Shown here: piece by piece, positions 1 to 9,100 of the stretch
How the letters are laid out: every line of letters starts with the position of its first letter
How positions within the stretch are numbered: position 1 is the first letter of the stretch
Notes under the pieces: model-generated
What the model was told of the DNA's origin: nothing
What the model saw: the letters and a program-made list of their open reading frames with translations, nothing else
Database searches by the model: none
Origin: Halolactibacillus alkaliphilus
Lineage (GTDB): Bacteria > Bacillota > Bacilli > Bacillales > Amphibacillaceae
DNA: 53,874 bases
Assembly: GCF_900115465.1 (NCBI RefSeq)
Contig: NZ_FOWN01000020.1
Coordinates: forward strand, 1-53,874
Direction of reading: 5' to 3'
Translations under genes and position numbers: made by a program

Positions 1-152
1 CTGAAAGCATCTAAGCATGAAGCCCCCCTCAAGATGAGACTTCCCATCTGTAAAGAGTAAGATCCCTCAGAGACGATGAGGTAGATAGGTTCGAGGTGGA
101 AGCATGGTGACATGTGTAGCTGACGAATACTAATCGATCGAGGACTTAACTA
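1..152 (+). rRNA. 23S ribosomal RNA, 3' end (partial)
   Basis: The sequence matches the conserved 3' tail of Firmicutes 23S rRNA, including the ...CTGACGAATACTAATCGATCG segment and the terminal GGACTTAAC. Only about the last 150 nt are present; the rest lies before the window. It is followed by a roughly 60-nt spacer and the 5S gene, the normal rrn operon order. No tRNA gene is seen downstream. Confidence 0.95.
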
Positions 153-210
153 AATTTTTGTTTGATGATTGTTTACTTCTTATCTAGTTTTCAGGGTATA
201 ACCCTATATG

Positions 211-327
211 GTTTAGTGACGATAGCGAAGAGGTCACACCTGTTCCCATGCCGAACACAGCAGTTAAGTTCTTCAGCGCCGATGGTAGTTGGGCTTAAGC
301 CCCGCGAGAGTAGGACGTCGCTAAGCC
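211..327 (+). rRNA. 5S ribosomal RNA
   Basis: A complete 5S rRNA of about 116 nt. Terminal stem TTTAGTGAC pairs with GTCGCTAAG; the conserved internal GATAGCGAAGAGGTCACACC and CCGAACACAG blocks are present, as is GAGAGTAGGACGTCGC near the 3' end. The exact ends are placed from the terminal stem. It is the last gene of the rrn operon and is followed directly by an intrinsic terminator. Confidence 0.95.
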
Positions 328-333
328 AATCTT

Positions 334-368
334 AAAAGCTTTGAGATTTCATTCTTGAGGCTTTTTTT
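334..368 (+). terminator. Intrinsic terminator of the rrn operon
   Basis: A 12-bp stem (334-345 with 354-365, including G-U pairs) around an 8-nt loop is followed by a T run. It sits 8 nt after the 5S gene. Confidence 0.85.
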
Positions 369-375
369 GTTGTAT

Positions 376-424
376 AAAATAACCACTACTTAGATTTTAA
401 TTAACTAAGCAATGGTTATTTTAT
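376..424 (-). terminator. Terminator of the YtfP-like gene
   Basis: A 16-bp inverted repeat (378-393 with 405-420, wobble pairs allowed) flanked by A/T-rich tails ends 8-10 nt from the stop codon of the minus-strand oxidoreductase. It can also work on the plus strand. Confidence 0.7.
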
Positions 425-431
425 GAATGAA

Positions 432-1688
432 TTAAAAACTAAGCCAAGCCGCATTTTGTCCTGCGTTATGACCTGTCACTAATGCGGCAGTAATATTATA
501 TCCGCCTGTATAGCCGTGAATATCTAAAATTTCACCAGAAAAGAAAAGTCTGGGCATAAGTTTAGACTCCAATGTTGTAGGGTTAATTTCTTTAATAGAA
601 ACACCACCACCAGTAACAAAAGCTTTTTCAAGTGGTAATGAGCCATGTACTTTTAACTCAAACTGCTTAACATCATGAATAAACTTTCTAAGTTGATCAT
701 TTGACACATTAGCACCTTTTAAATCCAAATCAATGGCATTCTTTTCTAATAAAAAATGAAGTAGACGTTCTGGTATTAAGCCTTTAAAGATAGTTTTGAT
801 GGCTTTTTTTGGTGATACTTCAATCTTTGATACGAGCTCTTCAAAGAGTGTCTGTTCATTTATTTTTGGTAATGTATCAATATAAAGAGACACTTCCTTT
901 TGGCCTTTATTTAAAAGTTTGACAGCATACTGAGAACAACGCAGGACAGCTGGACCAGAAAAACCAAAGTGAGTAAAGAGCATGTCCATCTGATGTGTAA
1001 CAATATGTTTATCCTGCGCATCTTTTACTGTAAGCGCGACATCTCTTAGTGCTAATCCTTGTAAAGCTTTATTTTTAATGAACGATTGATTTGATAATAG
1101 AGGCACTTCTGTTGGATATAAATCCGTGACTGTATGTCCAGCTTTCTTTGCCCAAGGATAGCCGTCACCAGTTGAACCAGTATGTGGAACTGCTTTTCCT
1201 CCAACCGCTACAACAACAGATTTTGTGCTGATTTTTCGTCCGTCTGAAAGAATCACTGTGTGTGTGTCGGTACCGTAATCAATGGCATCTACTTTAGTCT
1301 CTGTAAGAATCTGTACACCTTGAGCGTGCAATTGATTGATTAGAGCGTTAACGACATCTTTTGATTGATTGCTAACTGGAAACATCCTTCCGTGGTCTTC
1401 TTCTTTTAACTCGACACCTAAACGAGTAAAAAAGGCGATAATATCCTCATTATCAAAAACTGAAAAAGCACTATATAAAAAACGTCCATTACCAGGTATG
1501 TGTTTGATGATTTCATCTTTAGGTAAACGGCTTGTAACATTACAGCGTCCGCCACCAGAAATTGCTAATTTTTTGCCGAGATTTTTCCCTTTCTCAACTA
1601 ACACAGTTCGAACCCCCTGCTCACTTGCGGCAATAGCTGCCATGAGACCGCTAGGTCCACCTCCTATTACAACAACATCTGTTTCCAT
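432..1688 (-). CDS. ytfP: NAD(P)/FAD-dependent oxidoreductase, YtfP/HI0933 family
   Basis: A 418-residue flavoprotein of the HI0933-like (BaiN/RdsA) family. The N-terminal Rossmann motif GGGPSGLMAA (residues 9-18) binds FAD. A second family block, GKKLAISGGGRCN, follows near residue 40, and the C-terminal block with HGYTGGYNITAA contacts the flavin. Start is ATG with GGAGGTAATT four bases upstream. The physiological substrate in Bacillus is not established. It lies convergent to the rrn operon and divergent from murJ, matching ytfP-ytgP order in B. subtilis. Family assignment is secure; function is not. Confidence 0.9.
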   Translation of the reverse strand: METDVVVIGGGPSGLMAAIAASEQGVRTVLVEKGKNLGKKLAISGGGRCNVTSRLPKDEIIKHIPGNGRFLYSAFSVFDNEDIIAFFTRLGVELKEEDHGRMFPVSNQSKDVVNALINQLHAQGVQILTETKVDAIDYGTDTHTVILSDGRKISTKSVVVAVGGKAVPHTGSTGDGYPWAKKAGHTVTDLYPTEVPLLSNQSFIKNKALQGLALRDVALTVKDAQDKHIVTHQMDMLFTHFGFSGPAVLRCSQYAVKLLNKGQKEVSLYIDTLPKINEQTLFEELVSKIEVSPKKAIKTIFKGLIPERLLHFLLEKNAIDLDLKGANVSNDQLRKFIHDVKQFELKVHGSLPLEKAFVTGGGVSIKEINPTTLESKLMPRLFFSGEILDIHGYTGGYNITAALVTGHNAGQNAAWLSF

Positions 1689-1969
1689 TTAATTACCTCC
1701 ATTTTGATTCTTGGTTTTGTTATTTAAACTGTTATGGTGTTTTCTTAGCCATATGAAAAACGTGCGTCTAAAATGACGTCACGCATGTAATGTAAACAAC
1801 GTATATAAGTTTCGAACACTGTCCATTTTACCAAATAGAATCGAAAAACACTAGTCATTCAAAAACTTAGGTGGCACATTGATTTTTCTTCATATAGTTA
1901 TGCTTCATTTTGTGATAAAATAAGAACAGTGTAAAAAAGATTTTGAATGAAAAAAGAATAGGTGAAAAT

Positions 1970-3598
1970 ATGTCAAAGAATACGATGATTAGAGGCACAC
2001 TATTATTAACGGGAGCCTCATTTATTTCTAAACTAATAGGTATGCTCTATACGATTCCATTTGAAAGTCTCGTAGGTGCAACGGGTGGTAAATTATATGG
2101 ACTTGCATATGGCCCTTACACTATTTTCATTAGTCTATCTACAGTTGGGATTCCGCTAGCTGTCTCTAAATTTGTAGCGAAATATAATTCATTAGGAGAT
2201 TACCAAACCAGTAGACGGATGTATACATTAGCGCTCAAGTTAATGTTTGTGACGGGGATTATTGCCTTTTCACTCTTGTTTTTCGGTGCGAGTATTTTAG
2301 CTAAAATATACATACCGGATAGTGCGGAAGGTATTACAGTGGACGATGTAGCCATGGTCATTCGTATGGTGAGTTTTGCCTTGCTTATTATACCATCTAT
2401 GAGTATCACCCGCGGTTTCTTTCAAGGTTTTCAGTCAATGGGACCTACCGCTATTTCACAAGTTATTGAACAGATTGTAAGGATTGTTTTTTTGTTGGTA
2501 AGCGTTTATGTTGTCATCAATGTATTTGATGGAACTATCACAACAGCGGTCGGTTTTGCGACGTTTTCAGCTTTTGTTGGGGCGCTAGCCAGTCTTTTTG
2601 TGTTGATTCGTTATTGGCAAAAGCGAAAAATATACATTGATCGCTACATTGAAAACCAGACGGTTAAGCCTGCTGCACTATCAACAAGAGCGTTATTTAA
2701 AGAGTTGTTTCAATATGCGGGACCATTTGTTTTTGTAGGATTAGCAATTCCTTTATATCAACAGATTGATGCGATTACCTTCTCACGCACCTTACTAGGT
2801 GCAGGTTTTACTCAACTTGAAGTTGATAATGCTTTTTCTAATATTAACTTATACGGACACAAATTGATAATGATCCCTATTACATTAGCAACGGGTATGT
2901 CATTATCAAGTTTACCTACATTGACGAAGTCTTTTGTTGAGCAAAAGTGGCCACTTTTGTATCAACAAATCGATCAATCACTTCAGGTTATTATGTTACT
3001 TATACTACCTGCAGTTGTAGGGATGAGTTTATTATCTAACCAAATCTGGGGCGCTTTTTACGGTATTAATGAAGAATTTATTACTTTTAATGGAGAGATT
3101 CTCGGCTGGTATGCGCCTGTTGCTTTATTTTTCGCGCTTTTTACCGTCACTTCTTCCATTTTACAAAGTATCAATGAACAGCGTTTTGCTCTTTATAGTT
3201 TAGGAATAGGGCTTGCTTTAAAGGCGCTATTAAATGTGCCGCTGATGCTGATGTTCGGGCCTATTGGAGCAGTGATTTCAACTTGGGTTGCCTCCGTGGG
3301 AACAGTGGTAAGTAATATTATTCGAATCAAACGGGCTATCGCTTTTCCATTAAAAGCATTAATTAAACGAACAATCCTTATGATAATTTTCGTAGCGTTT
3401 ATGGCGGTTACTGTGCTCTTAATTAAATTATTGTTGTCGCAATGGATTGATTATATGACAGGTCGTTTAAGCAGTATATTAATTCTTATACCAACAGTTA
3501 GTATAGGTGCTTATGTATACTTATGGTTAAGTTACCGGTCAACATTGTTAGAACGCGTTATGGGTACGCGTGTCCGTAAATTGGCACGATTCTTTTAA
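1970..3598 (+). CDS. murJ: Lipid II flippase MurJ (YtgP), MOP superfamily
   Basis: A polytopic membrane protein of 542 residues with about 14 hydrophobic segments, of the polysaccharide transporter/SpoVB-like branch of the MOP superfamily. B. subtilis YtgP (544 aa), next to ytfP as here, was shown to be the MurJ-type flippase that moves lipid II across the membrane for peptidoglycan synthesis. The open frame extends upstream to a TTG at 1943, but the ATG at 1970 is preceded by AATAGGTG at good spacing and gives the family length, so I prefer it. SpoVB paralogues look similar; synteny argues for YtgP. Confidence 0.85.
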   Translation: MSKNTMIRGTLLLTGASFISKLIGMLYTIPFESLVGATGGKLYGLAYGPYTIFISLSTVGIPLAVSKFVAKYNSLGDYQTSRRMYTLALKLMFVTGIIAFSLLFFGASILAKIYIPDSAEGITVDDVAMVIRMVSFALLIIPSMSITRGFFQGFQSMGPTAISQVIEQIVRIVFLLVSVYVVINVFDGTITTAVGFATFSAFVGALASLFVLIRYWQKRKIYIDRYIENQTVKPAALSTRALFKELFQYAGPFVFVGLAIPLYQQIDAITFSRTLLGAGFTQLEVDNAFSNINLYGHKLIMIPITLATGMSLSSLPTLTKSFVEQKWPLLYQQIDQSLQVIMLLILPAVVGMSLLSNQIWGAFYGINEEFITFNGEILGWYAPVALFFALFTVTSSILQSINEQRFALYSLGIGLALKALLNVPLMLMFGPIGAVISTWVASVGTVVSNIIRIKRAIAFPLKALIKRTILMIIFVAFMAVTVLLIKLLLSQWIDYMTGRLSSILILIPTVSIGAYVYLWLSYRSTLLERVMGTRVRKLARFF

Positions 3599-3600
3599 AA

Positions 3601-3641
3601 ACAAGCCTATTCGTTCAGTTTTACATGGCTAATAGGTTTGT
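3601..3641 (+). terminator. Hairpin after murJ
   Basis: An 11-bp inverted repeat (ACAAGCCTATT with AATAGGTTTGT, one G-U) immediately follows the murJ stop. The T tail is weak, so this may be leaky or a processing hairpin. Confidence 0.45.
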
Positions 3642-3690
3642 TATCTCAAAAAGTCAAAAAATATAAGATGAAACCTAATAGGAGTGCATT

Positions 3691-4404
3691 ATGCGAATTG
3701 ATAAATTACTAGCCAACTCAGGTTTTGGCTCAAGAAAAGAAGTAAAGCAAATACTAAAACAAGGGCAAGTGACGGTTAACGGTGTAGTCATCAAGCAACC
3801 AAAAGAGCATGTTAAACCTGAAAGTGATAGGATTGAAGTATTAGGTGAAACACTTGTTTATCAGGAATTTGTTTACTTTATGATGAACAAACCACCTGGA
3901 GTCGTGAGTGCAACAGAAGATATGCGAGATGAGACAGTTATTGACTTGTTGGAGCCGACGGATCAAGTAACATCCCCGTTTCCTGTGGGGCGCTTAGACA
4001 AGGATACCGAAGGATTACTTTTAATAACAAATGATGGTAAATTAGCTCATCAACTACTCTCACCAAAAAAAGATGTTGGTAAGTGTTACTATGCAAAGAT
4101 TGACGGCAAGGTGACTGAAGAAGATATAGAAGTATTTAAAGCAGGTGTTGTCCTAGATGATGGCTATAAAACAAAGCCTGCGGAACTCATGATTATATCA
4201 AGTGATGATGTATCAGAAATTGAGCTAGTTATTTCAGAAGGGAAGTTTCATCAAGTAAAGCGAATGTTTGAGGCTGTTGGTAAACAGGTAACGTACTTGA
4301 AGAGATTGAGAATGGGGTCTTTACCATTAGATCCGTCGCTTGACTTAGGTGAATATCGACCTTTGACGGAGGTTGAGTTAGCGTATTTAAAAGAGATAAA
4401 GTAA
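3691..4404 (+). CDS. rsuA: 16S rRNA pseudouridine synthase RsuA/RluB family (YtzG)
   Basis: A 237-residue enzyme that isomerises a uridine in rRNA; RsuA members modify U516 of 16S rRNA. An S4 RNA-binding domain occupies residues 1-60. The catalytic motif GRLDKDTEGLL contains the essential Asp at about residue 103, and KFHQVKRMF is the family motif near residue 190. ATG start with TAGGAG seven bases upstream. Members modifying 23S rRNA (RluB) share these motifs, so the site is inferred from length and from position next to murJ and ytzE. Confidence 0.88.
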   Translation: MRIDKLLANSGFGSRKEVKQILKQGQVTVNGVVIKQPKEHVKPESDRIEVLGETLVYQEFVYFMMNKPPGVVSATEDMRDETVIDLLEPTDQVTSPFPVGRLDKDTEGLLLITNDGKLAHQLLSPKKDVGKCYYAKIDGKVTEEDIEVFKAGVVLDDGYKTKPAELMIISSDDVSEIELVISEGKFHQVKRMFEAVGKQVTYLKRLRMGSLPLDPSLDLGEYRPLTEVELAYLKEIK

Positions 4405-4406
4405 GG

Positions 4407-4436
4407 CAAAAAAATAAGCTGTCGGATTAGACAGCA
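4407..4436 (-). terminator. Terminator of ytzE
   Basis: On the minus strand GCTGTC-loop-GACAGC is followed by TTATTTTTTT. It lies 25 nt past the ytzE stop, between two convergent genes. Confidence 0.75.
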
Positions 4437-4459
4437 CAAAACTGTATATTTTGTGGCGA

Positions 4460-4678
4460 TTAAGAGATCTTCACTTTCTTTTTCGTCACATCCCATTGTC
4501 CCTTATGTGGACTCTGGACCAGACCGTTAAAGCTTAAAACGTGTAAATCACGTTGGGCTGTACGATCAGTAATCTCAAACTCTTTGGCAATCTCTGTCGT
4601 TGAAACGGGTCCGTTTTCTTTTATAAAAAGATACACGGCTTTTACGCGAGTTAGCATCCGGTTTGTAGATTGACTCAA
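4460..4678 (-). CDS. ytzE: DeoR-type winged-helix regulator, YtzE-like
   Basis: A 72-residue protein consisting of a single DeoR-type helix-turn-helix: STTEIAKEFEITDRTAQRDLHVL at residues 26-48. There is no sugar-phosphate sensor domain, so it is much shorter than classical DeoR proteins. B. subtilis has a similar stand-alone HTH, YtzE, beside the rsuA-like gene. Start is TTG, preceded by GGGAG at proper spacing; no ATG fits. Targets are unknown. It is divergent from thpR, so control of that intergenic region is possible but unproven. Confidence 0.8.
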   Translation of the reverse strand: MSQSTNRMLTRVKAVYLFIKENGPVSTTEIAKEFEITDRTAQRDLHVLSFNGLVQSPHKGQWDVTKKKVKIS

Positions 4679-4814
4679 AAAACCACTCCCTAAATCAAAT
4701 TAATGAATCTTGTGGTGTTGCTGAATCTCTTTTAACTATATTTTACACCTTTTTTTATCGAAATGCCACACTTTCAGTAAAATTAATGATTTCTTAATAT
4801 AAGGAGCGACTATT

Positions 4815-5381
4815 TTGTCAACACATTATTTTTTAGCTATTCGTTTTAATAAATGCGTGAATCAACAGACTTATCACATCCAAACCACAATTAAAACGAC
4901 GATTGGCAAAGAAGTATATAAATTATGGGTGCACCCGCTAGATTATCATGTGACGTTACATTTTTTTGGGGAGCTAGAACAGATACAAGATATCATGGAA
5001 TTAGTAGCTGGTATTGAATTACTACCATTTTCCCTAATGTTTTCACAAATTAATGGGTTTGGGAAAACAGATATGCCTCGTGTGCTCTATTTAGAACCTG
5101 ACATGAACATTACATTAACAGCCCTCTATCATTTCATTCAATTACAATTAGAGACACGTGGCTATAACGTGAATAACCGAGTATTTAAACCGCATCTCAC
5201 CCTCGCGAAGAAATGTCAACGAGCATGGTGTACGTCCGAAATAGATAAAGATATAACTCGTGACGCAGGTGTGAAAGCATATCTACCTTTTCTGGCTGAA
5301 GCAAAGAGCCTAGTTTTATATAAAATCAATCCAGATGGCGCACCGAAATATGACGTCATATTTGAACGGTTTATCCACTAA
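4815..5381 (+). CDS. thpR: RNA 2',3'-cyclic phosphodiesterase / 2'-5' RNA ligase (ThpR, YtlP)
   Basis: A 188-residue member of the 2H phosphoesterase superfamily. Two catalytic HxTx motifs are visible, HVTL at residues 45-48 and HLTL at 127-130, in the expected two-lobed arrangement. E. coli ThpR hydrolyses 2',3'-cyclic phosphate RNA ends and can ligate tRNA halves in vitro; the cellular role is unclear. Start is TTG with AAGGAG eight bases upstream. It begins a plus-strand run with the NERD-like and YtmP-like genes, resembling ytlP-ytlQ of B. subtilis. Confidence 0.88.
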   Translation: MSTHYFLAIRFNKCVNQQTYHIQTTIKTTIGKEVYKLWVHPLDYHVTLHFFGELEQIQDIMELVAGIELLPFSLMFSQINGFGKTDMPRVLYLEPDMNITLTALYHFIQLQLETRGYNVNNRVFKPHLTLAKKCQRAWCTSEIDKDITRDAGVKAYLPFLAEAKSLVLYKINPDGAPKYDVIFERFIH

Positions 5382-5411
5382 TAAAGCTGTTAATTTAGGG
5401 AGTGATAAAAT

Positions 5412-6308
5412 GTGGCACAACTCATTAAATTAGAAAATTATATATCCAGATATGAACAAGATCCATTTCATTACCCGAGTCAATACATGAGGTTAAAACA
5501 AGAGCAATGGCAACAGTTGCTGCGTGCTTTTGAAAATCCTAAAGAACCTAAAAAAATTGAACTTATTGAAAAGGATACGTCCTTTTTTGGACAGTTTAGA
5601 AAGAAAAAACAGATAGAAGAAGATGTTGAATTAGAGACAAATCCACTACCACAAACGAAGGAACAGTTAAAAGTATTTTATTTAGATCAATTGTTTCAAT
5701 TTCAATTAAAGTGGGCTTCGTCAACAATAAGTCTGATGTCTTTTATCGATCGAGAATATCAAGACGATTTAGTATTAAAGTATTTATTGCAACGCTTTCC
5801 TGATACGTACTTGGTAATGTACCACCCAATATTTCGTTTGAAAAAAGCTGAAATTGAAACTGACATTATCATGATTACACCATTTGATGTATTTATAATC
5901 AAACTAGTGGAGTACCCGTCAGATGTAAAAATAATCGCGGGTGATGACCGACAGTGGTATAAAGAAGAAAAATCGGTTAGAAGTACATTTATAAGTCCTA
6001 TACTATCACTTAAGCGAACAGATAAGATTGTAAAAAGTATTTTAAAATACAAAGAAATCAATATCCCGGTAACAAAAGTAGTTCTCTCAAGAAGCAATGC
6101 CATTGAGTATCATTTAGAACCATATCAAACACGCTACATTGATAAGAAAATACATGAAGCATGGCTAATGGAACAGCGGAAGCTTCAAACGACTTTAAAA
6201 CATGTACAACTAAAAACAATTGATGCGTTGTTGTCATTTAGTGATACGGTAAGCTTTAATCGACCAGAATGGCAAAGAGAAGATGCAGATCAATTCAACT
6301 GGGAATAA
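5412..6308 (+). CDS. NERD (nuclease-related) domain-like protein, YtlQ-like
   Basis: A soluble protein of 298 residues with no signal peptide. The central part, about residues 115-170, reads like the restriction-endonuclease fold of NERD proteins: a conserved Glu/Asp pair in AEIETDIIMI followed by hydrophobic strand FDVFIIK. The usual catalytic Lys/Glu pattern is only partly recognisable, so activity is doubtful. Start is GTG with GGGAG nine bases upstream; an overlapping ATG at 5410 is out of frame. It sits between thpR and a YtmP-like kinase, the place of ytlQ in B. subtilis. Function unknown. Confidence 0.65.
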   Translation: MAQLIKLENYISRYEQDPFHYPSQYMRLKQEQWQQLLRAFENPKEPKKIELIEKDTSFFGQFRKKKQIEEDVELETNPLPQTKEQLKVFYLDQLFQFQLKWASSTISLMSFIDREYQDDLVLKYLLQRFPDTYLVMYHPIFRLKKAEIETDIIMITPFDVFIIKLVEYPSDVKIIAGDDRQWYKEEKSVRSTFISPILSLKRTDKIVKSILKYKEINIPVTKVVLSRSNAIEYHLEPYQTRYIDKKIHEAWLMEQRKLQTTLKHVQLKTIDALLSFSDTVSFNRPEWQREDADQFNWE

Positions 6309-6419
6309 ATAACGCTTGATTTATTACCCTATAATAGGTTACTCTATTTATAGTGTTTTCTAAATTAAAATGGCTATTTGACGCTATTTTTGTCAAATAA
6401 AGTGAAAGGAGCATGCATT

Positions 6420-7223
6420 GTGCAGTATATGTTAGGCGATGAGTGGACAATTGAATCTGCAGGCGGAGCAACAGGAGAAGCCTATTTTGCTCAATCTAAA
6501 AATAAGCGACTTTTCTTGAAAAGAAACTCTTCACCATTTTTAGCGGTTTTATCTGCGCAAGGTATTGTCCCTAAACTTGTTTGGACAAAGCGTTTAGAAA
6601 ATGGAGATGTTATTACCGCTCAAGAGTGGTTAGATGGAAGTGAGTTAAATCCGGAAGTATTGCAGCACCCTAAAGTTGCTGAATTATTGGGACGTATCCA
6701 TCATTCAACAGAATTACTTGATATGTTGACGCGAATGGGTAAAAAAGCTATGAGCCCTCAGCTCTTATTCCGAGAATTAAAGCAGATGATGTCAGCGCAA
6801 TTTTCAAGTAACACGAAACATTTTACTATTGAAAGAGCGCTACAATTTATGGAAAAACATATAAGTGAAGTGGTGGGAATAAAACCAGTTGTGTGTCATT
6901 GTGATTTAAATCATAATAATTGGTTGTTTACACATAAAGGTGAGTTATTTTTAATTGATTGGGATAACGCAGAAATTGGCGACCCTGCGATTGATTTAGG
7001 TATGCTATTTCAACGGTATATACCTGAGTCAGAATGGGACACATGGCTGAGTCATTATGGCGCTACCGAAGATCAAAATTTGGCTATTCGTATGCATTGG
7101 TATATGTTATATGAAGCCATCATTGACTACCATCGTCTTCAAACAGTGGAAGATTTATATTTAAAAGAACAAGAAATCAAAGCAATATTAACACGCGTTA
7201 TGCGTATAATAGAAGAAAGGTGA
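6420..7223 (+). CDS. ytmP: Aminoglycoside/choline kinase-like phosphotransferase, YtmP-like
   Basis: A 267-residue protein of the APH/choline kinase fold. The catalytic loop is HCDLNHNNW (HxDxxxxN), and LIDWDNAEIGDPAIDLG supplies the metal-binding DWD motif; AGGATGEAYFA near the N terminus matches the nucleotide loop. The open frame extends to a TTG at 6378, but the GTG at 6420 has AAAGGAG eight bases upstream and aligns with the YtmP N terminus. It is 10 nt from trmB, so they probably form an operon. The substrate is unknown; nothing suggests antibiotic resistance. Confidence 0.8.
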   Translation: MQYMLGDEWTIESAGGATGEAYFAQSKNKRLFLKRNSSPFLAVLSAQGIVPKLVWTKRLENGDVITAQEWLDGSELNPEVLQHPKVAELLGRIHHSTELLDMLTRMGKKAMSPQLLFRELKQMMSAQFSSNTKHFTIERALQFMEKHISEVVGIKPVVCHCDLNHNNWLFTHKGELFLIDWDNAEIGDPAIDLGMLFQRYIPESEWDTWLSHYGATEDQNLAIRMHWYMLYEAIIDYHRLQTVEDLYLKEQEIKAILTRVMRIIEER

Positions 7224-7233
7224 GGCAAAACTC

Positions 7234-7878
7234 ATGCGAGCAAGACATAAGCCTTGGGCAGATGATTATTTGAGTAGTCATCCAGAGTATGTGATTTTAA
7301 ATCCGTTAGAAAAAAAAGGTAAGTGGCAACAAGTATTTGGTAACAACCAACCAATTCATGTGGAAATTGGCGCAGGAAAAGGACGTTTTGTTATGGGAAT
7401 GGCAAAACAACATCCGGAAATTAACTTTATTGCAATTGAGCTAGCCAAAAGCATTATTGTTAGTGCAGTTGAGAAAGCTGTTGAAGAAGAACCGAAAAAT
7501 GTGAAATTAATAAATTTTGATGCGAATGATTTACGAGATTTATTTGCAGATAATGAAATTAATCGTATCTATTTGAATTTTTCTGATCCATGGCCAAAAA
7601 ACCGTCATGAAAAGCGCCGATTAACGTATCATACATTTTTGGCTCAGTATCAACAAGTGCTGGCCTCAGATGGTAAAATTATTTTTAAGACGGATAATCG
7701 TGGGTTGTTTGAGTATAGCTTAATGAGCTTTTCACACTTTGATATGCTAATAGATCATGTAAGTTTAAATTTACACGAAGATGAAGACCCGCTTAATGTA
7801 ATGACAGAATACGAAGAAAAGTTCTCGAAACGCGGGCATCCGATATATCGAGCTGAAGTATGTTTTAGAAAACGCTAA
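7234..7878 (+). CDS. trmB: tRNA (guanine-N7-)-methyltransferase TrmB
   Basis: A 214-residue SAM-dependent enzyme that makes m7G46 in the tRNA variable loop. The SAM site is VEIGAGKGRF at residues 43-52, and the family signature NFSDPWPKNRHEKRRL falls at 115-130. FKTDN at about residue 149 is also typical. Length equals the Bacillus enzyme (YtmQ). ATG start with GGTGAGG upstream. It is the last gene of the thpR-trmB run; the next feature is an insertion sequence 44 nt past the stop. Confidence 0.95.
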   Translation: MRARHKPWADDYLSSHPEYVILNPLEKKGKWQQVFGNNQPIHVEIGAGKGRFVMGMAKQHPEINFIAIELAKSIIVSAVEKAVEEEPKNVKLINFDANDLRDLFADNEINRIYLNFSDPWPKNRHEKRRLTYHTFLAQYQQVLASDGKIIFKTDNRGLFEYSLMSFSHFDMLIDHVSLNLHEDEDPLNVMTEYEEKFSKRGHPIYRAEVCFRKR

Positions 7879-7992
7879 TCATAGCTAATCGGCTAAAGGT
7901 AGATTATTTTATTAATTATAGAAAGAACCTACGAAGAGATCTGAGGCCACTGAAAATCTTACGATTTTCTTAATGGAAGTTTAATTAGAATC

Positions 7993-8042
7993 AAAAAAGA
8001 CGACACATTTATTCAAAAATATGAATAAGTGTCGTCTTTTTA
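7993..8042 (-). terminator. Strong hairpin at the transposase 3' end
   Basis: An 18-bp stem (AAAAGACGACAC and ATTC with complements) followed by T runs on both strands lies just past the transposase stop. It should terminate minus-strand transposase transcripts and can also stop plus-strand transcripts entering from trmB. Confidence 0.75.
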
Positions 8043-8070
8043 TTATTTTTAATTCACATACTCCCACATG

Positions 8071-9025
8071 TTACCCTCTAAGTTTTAATATTCTTTTCAA
8101 ATTCACCGTGAATATCGCAACGGCTCCTTGCATTTGCATACCAACAAGACCCGAGGATTTTGATATATTATACCCGTGTCTGTGTTTTAATTCATTATTT
8201 TTAGCTTCTATTTTATACCGTTCTTTTGATTTCTCCTTAAAATATTCTATTTCTTGAAACTTAGCTTGATCGCTATGATTGTCTGATTTAATACTGACGG
8301 AGTAACTTTTACTTTTAGCACCAGGTTTATAATAGCCATCTCTAAGCGGACACACTTTACATTTTTCTACATCAAAATAATATGTATTGGTCTGATTTTT
8401 TCCGATATTCTCTTTCCCATGACGCGCTTTCTTAACGGCTAGATGACCGGCTTTACAGACATACATGCCCGCGTCTTTATTAAACTCAAATTCATCTTTT
8501 CTACGGTTACCTTGAGTGACAGAAGGGTTTAATTTAGCCACGAGTGCCATGTTTCTTTCTTTCGTAAAAGTAATATTTGCCTTCTCTGAATAGGCTGCAT
8601 CTCCAATGACATTTTAAAACGTCGGTTTCAATCGCAATTTCCACGGTTTTATTGATCAGTAAGTCGAGTAAATTGATATCTTTTAGTCGCAATTTACGAA
8701 ACTTGGTTAGAGAACTTGGCTCGATAACTGGCTCCTCCGGAGCCATGCCAAGAAAATATTTAAAGGACATATCGTATTTGGAACGTTCAACAATATCAAC
8801 ATCTGAGACATCAAAGATGGTCTTTAAGAGTAAATACTTAAACATACGAATAGGATCAATAGCGTTTCGACCATTGGTGTGACAGTACTTATCTTTTTAT
8901 CCATCATAAACAAACGAGAAATCAACCAGCTCGTTAAGTTGTAGTAAAAAATTATCTTTAGGCACAACAATATCATAAATCTCTGAATACGGACTTAACA
9001 TCATTTCTGTTTGTTTAAGAATCAT
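8071..9025 (-). pseudogene. IS1182-family transposase, broken
   Basis: The minus-strand frame starts at ATG 9025 (MILKQTEMMLSPYS...) after a GGTGG ribosome site. It meets an in-frame TAA after Y-D-G at about 8898, continues as the N-terminal helical domain to ...VEIAIETDVLK near 8620, then jumps frame into VIGDAAYSEKANIT and the C-terminal DDE_Tnp_1-type region (MALVAKLN... to ...NLKRILKLRG). The central part with the first catalytic Asp and roughly 150-200 residues is missing. The two surviving frames are 8534-8845 and 8071-8550. Confidence 0.85.
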
Positions 9026-9100
9026 TTTAGCCACCAACAATTATTGATACTTCTTTTTTTGGACTTTTTCAGTGGCCTCAGAGATCTTCGTAGGTTCTTT

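Larger units (their letters stand above)
7922..9100. mobile_element. IS1182-family insertion sequence, internally deleted
   Basis: Near-perfect terminal inverted repeats of about 35 bp mark both ends: 7922-7956 beginning AAAGAACCTACGAAG and 9065-9100, its complement, differing only at a few internal bases. The element is 1179 bp, shorter than the usual 1.6-1.9 kb, and its transposase gene is broken. Flanks share only TAG on both sides, so no long target duplication is visible. Confidence 0.85.

Noticed and set aside
1369-1692. Plus-strand ORF of 107 codons opposite the ytfP start
   Set aside because: It lies wholly over the conserved FAD-binding region of ytfP on the other strand, has no ribosome site and no recognisable protein.
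6420-7223. Aminoglycoside phosphotransferase resistance gene
   Set aside because: The fold is shared, but sequence and position fit the conserved YtmP family beside trmB.
7922-9100. Intact, active IS1182
   Set aside because: In-frame stop, frame change and loss of the central catalytic region.
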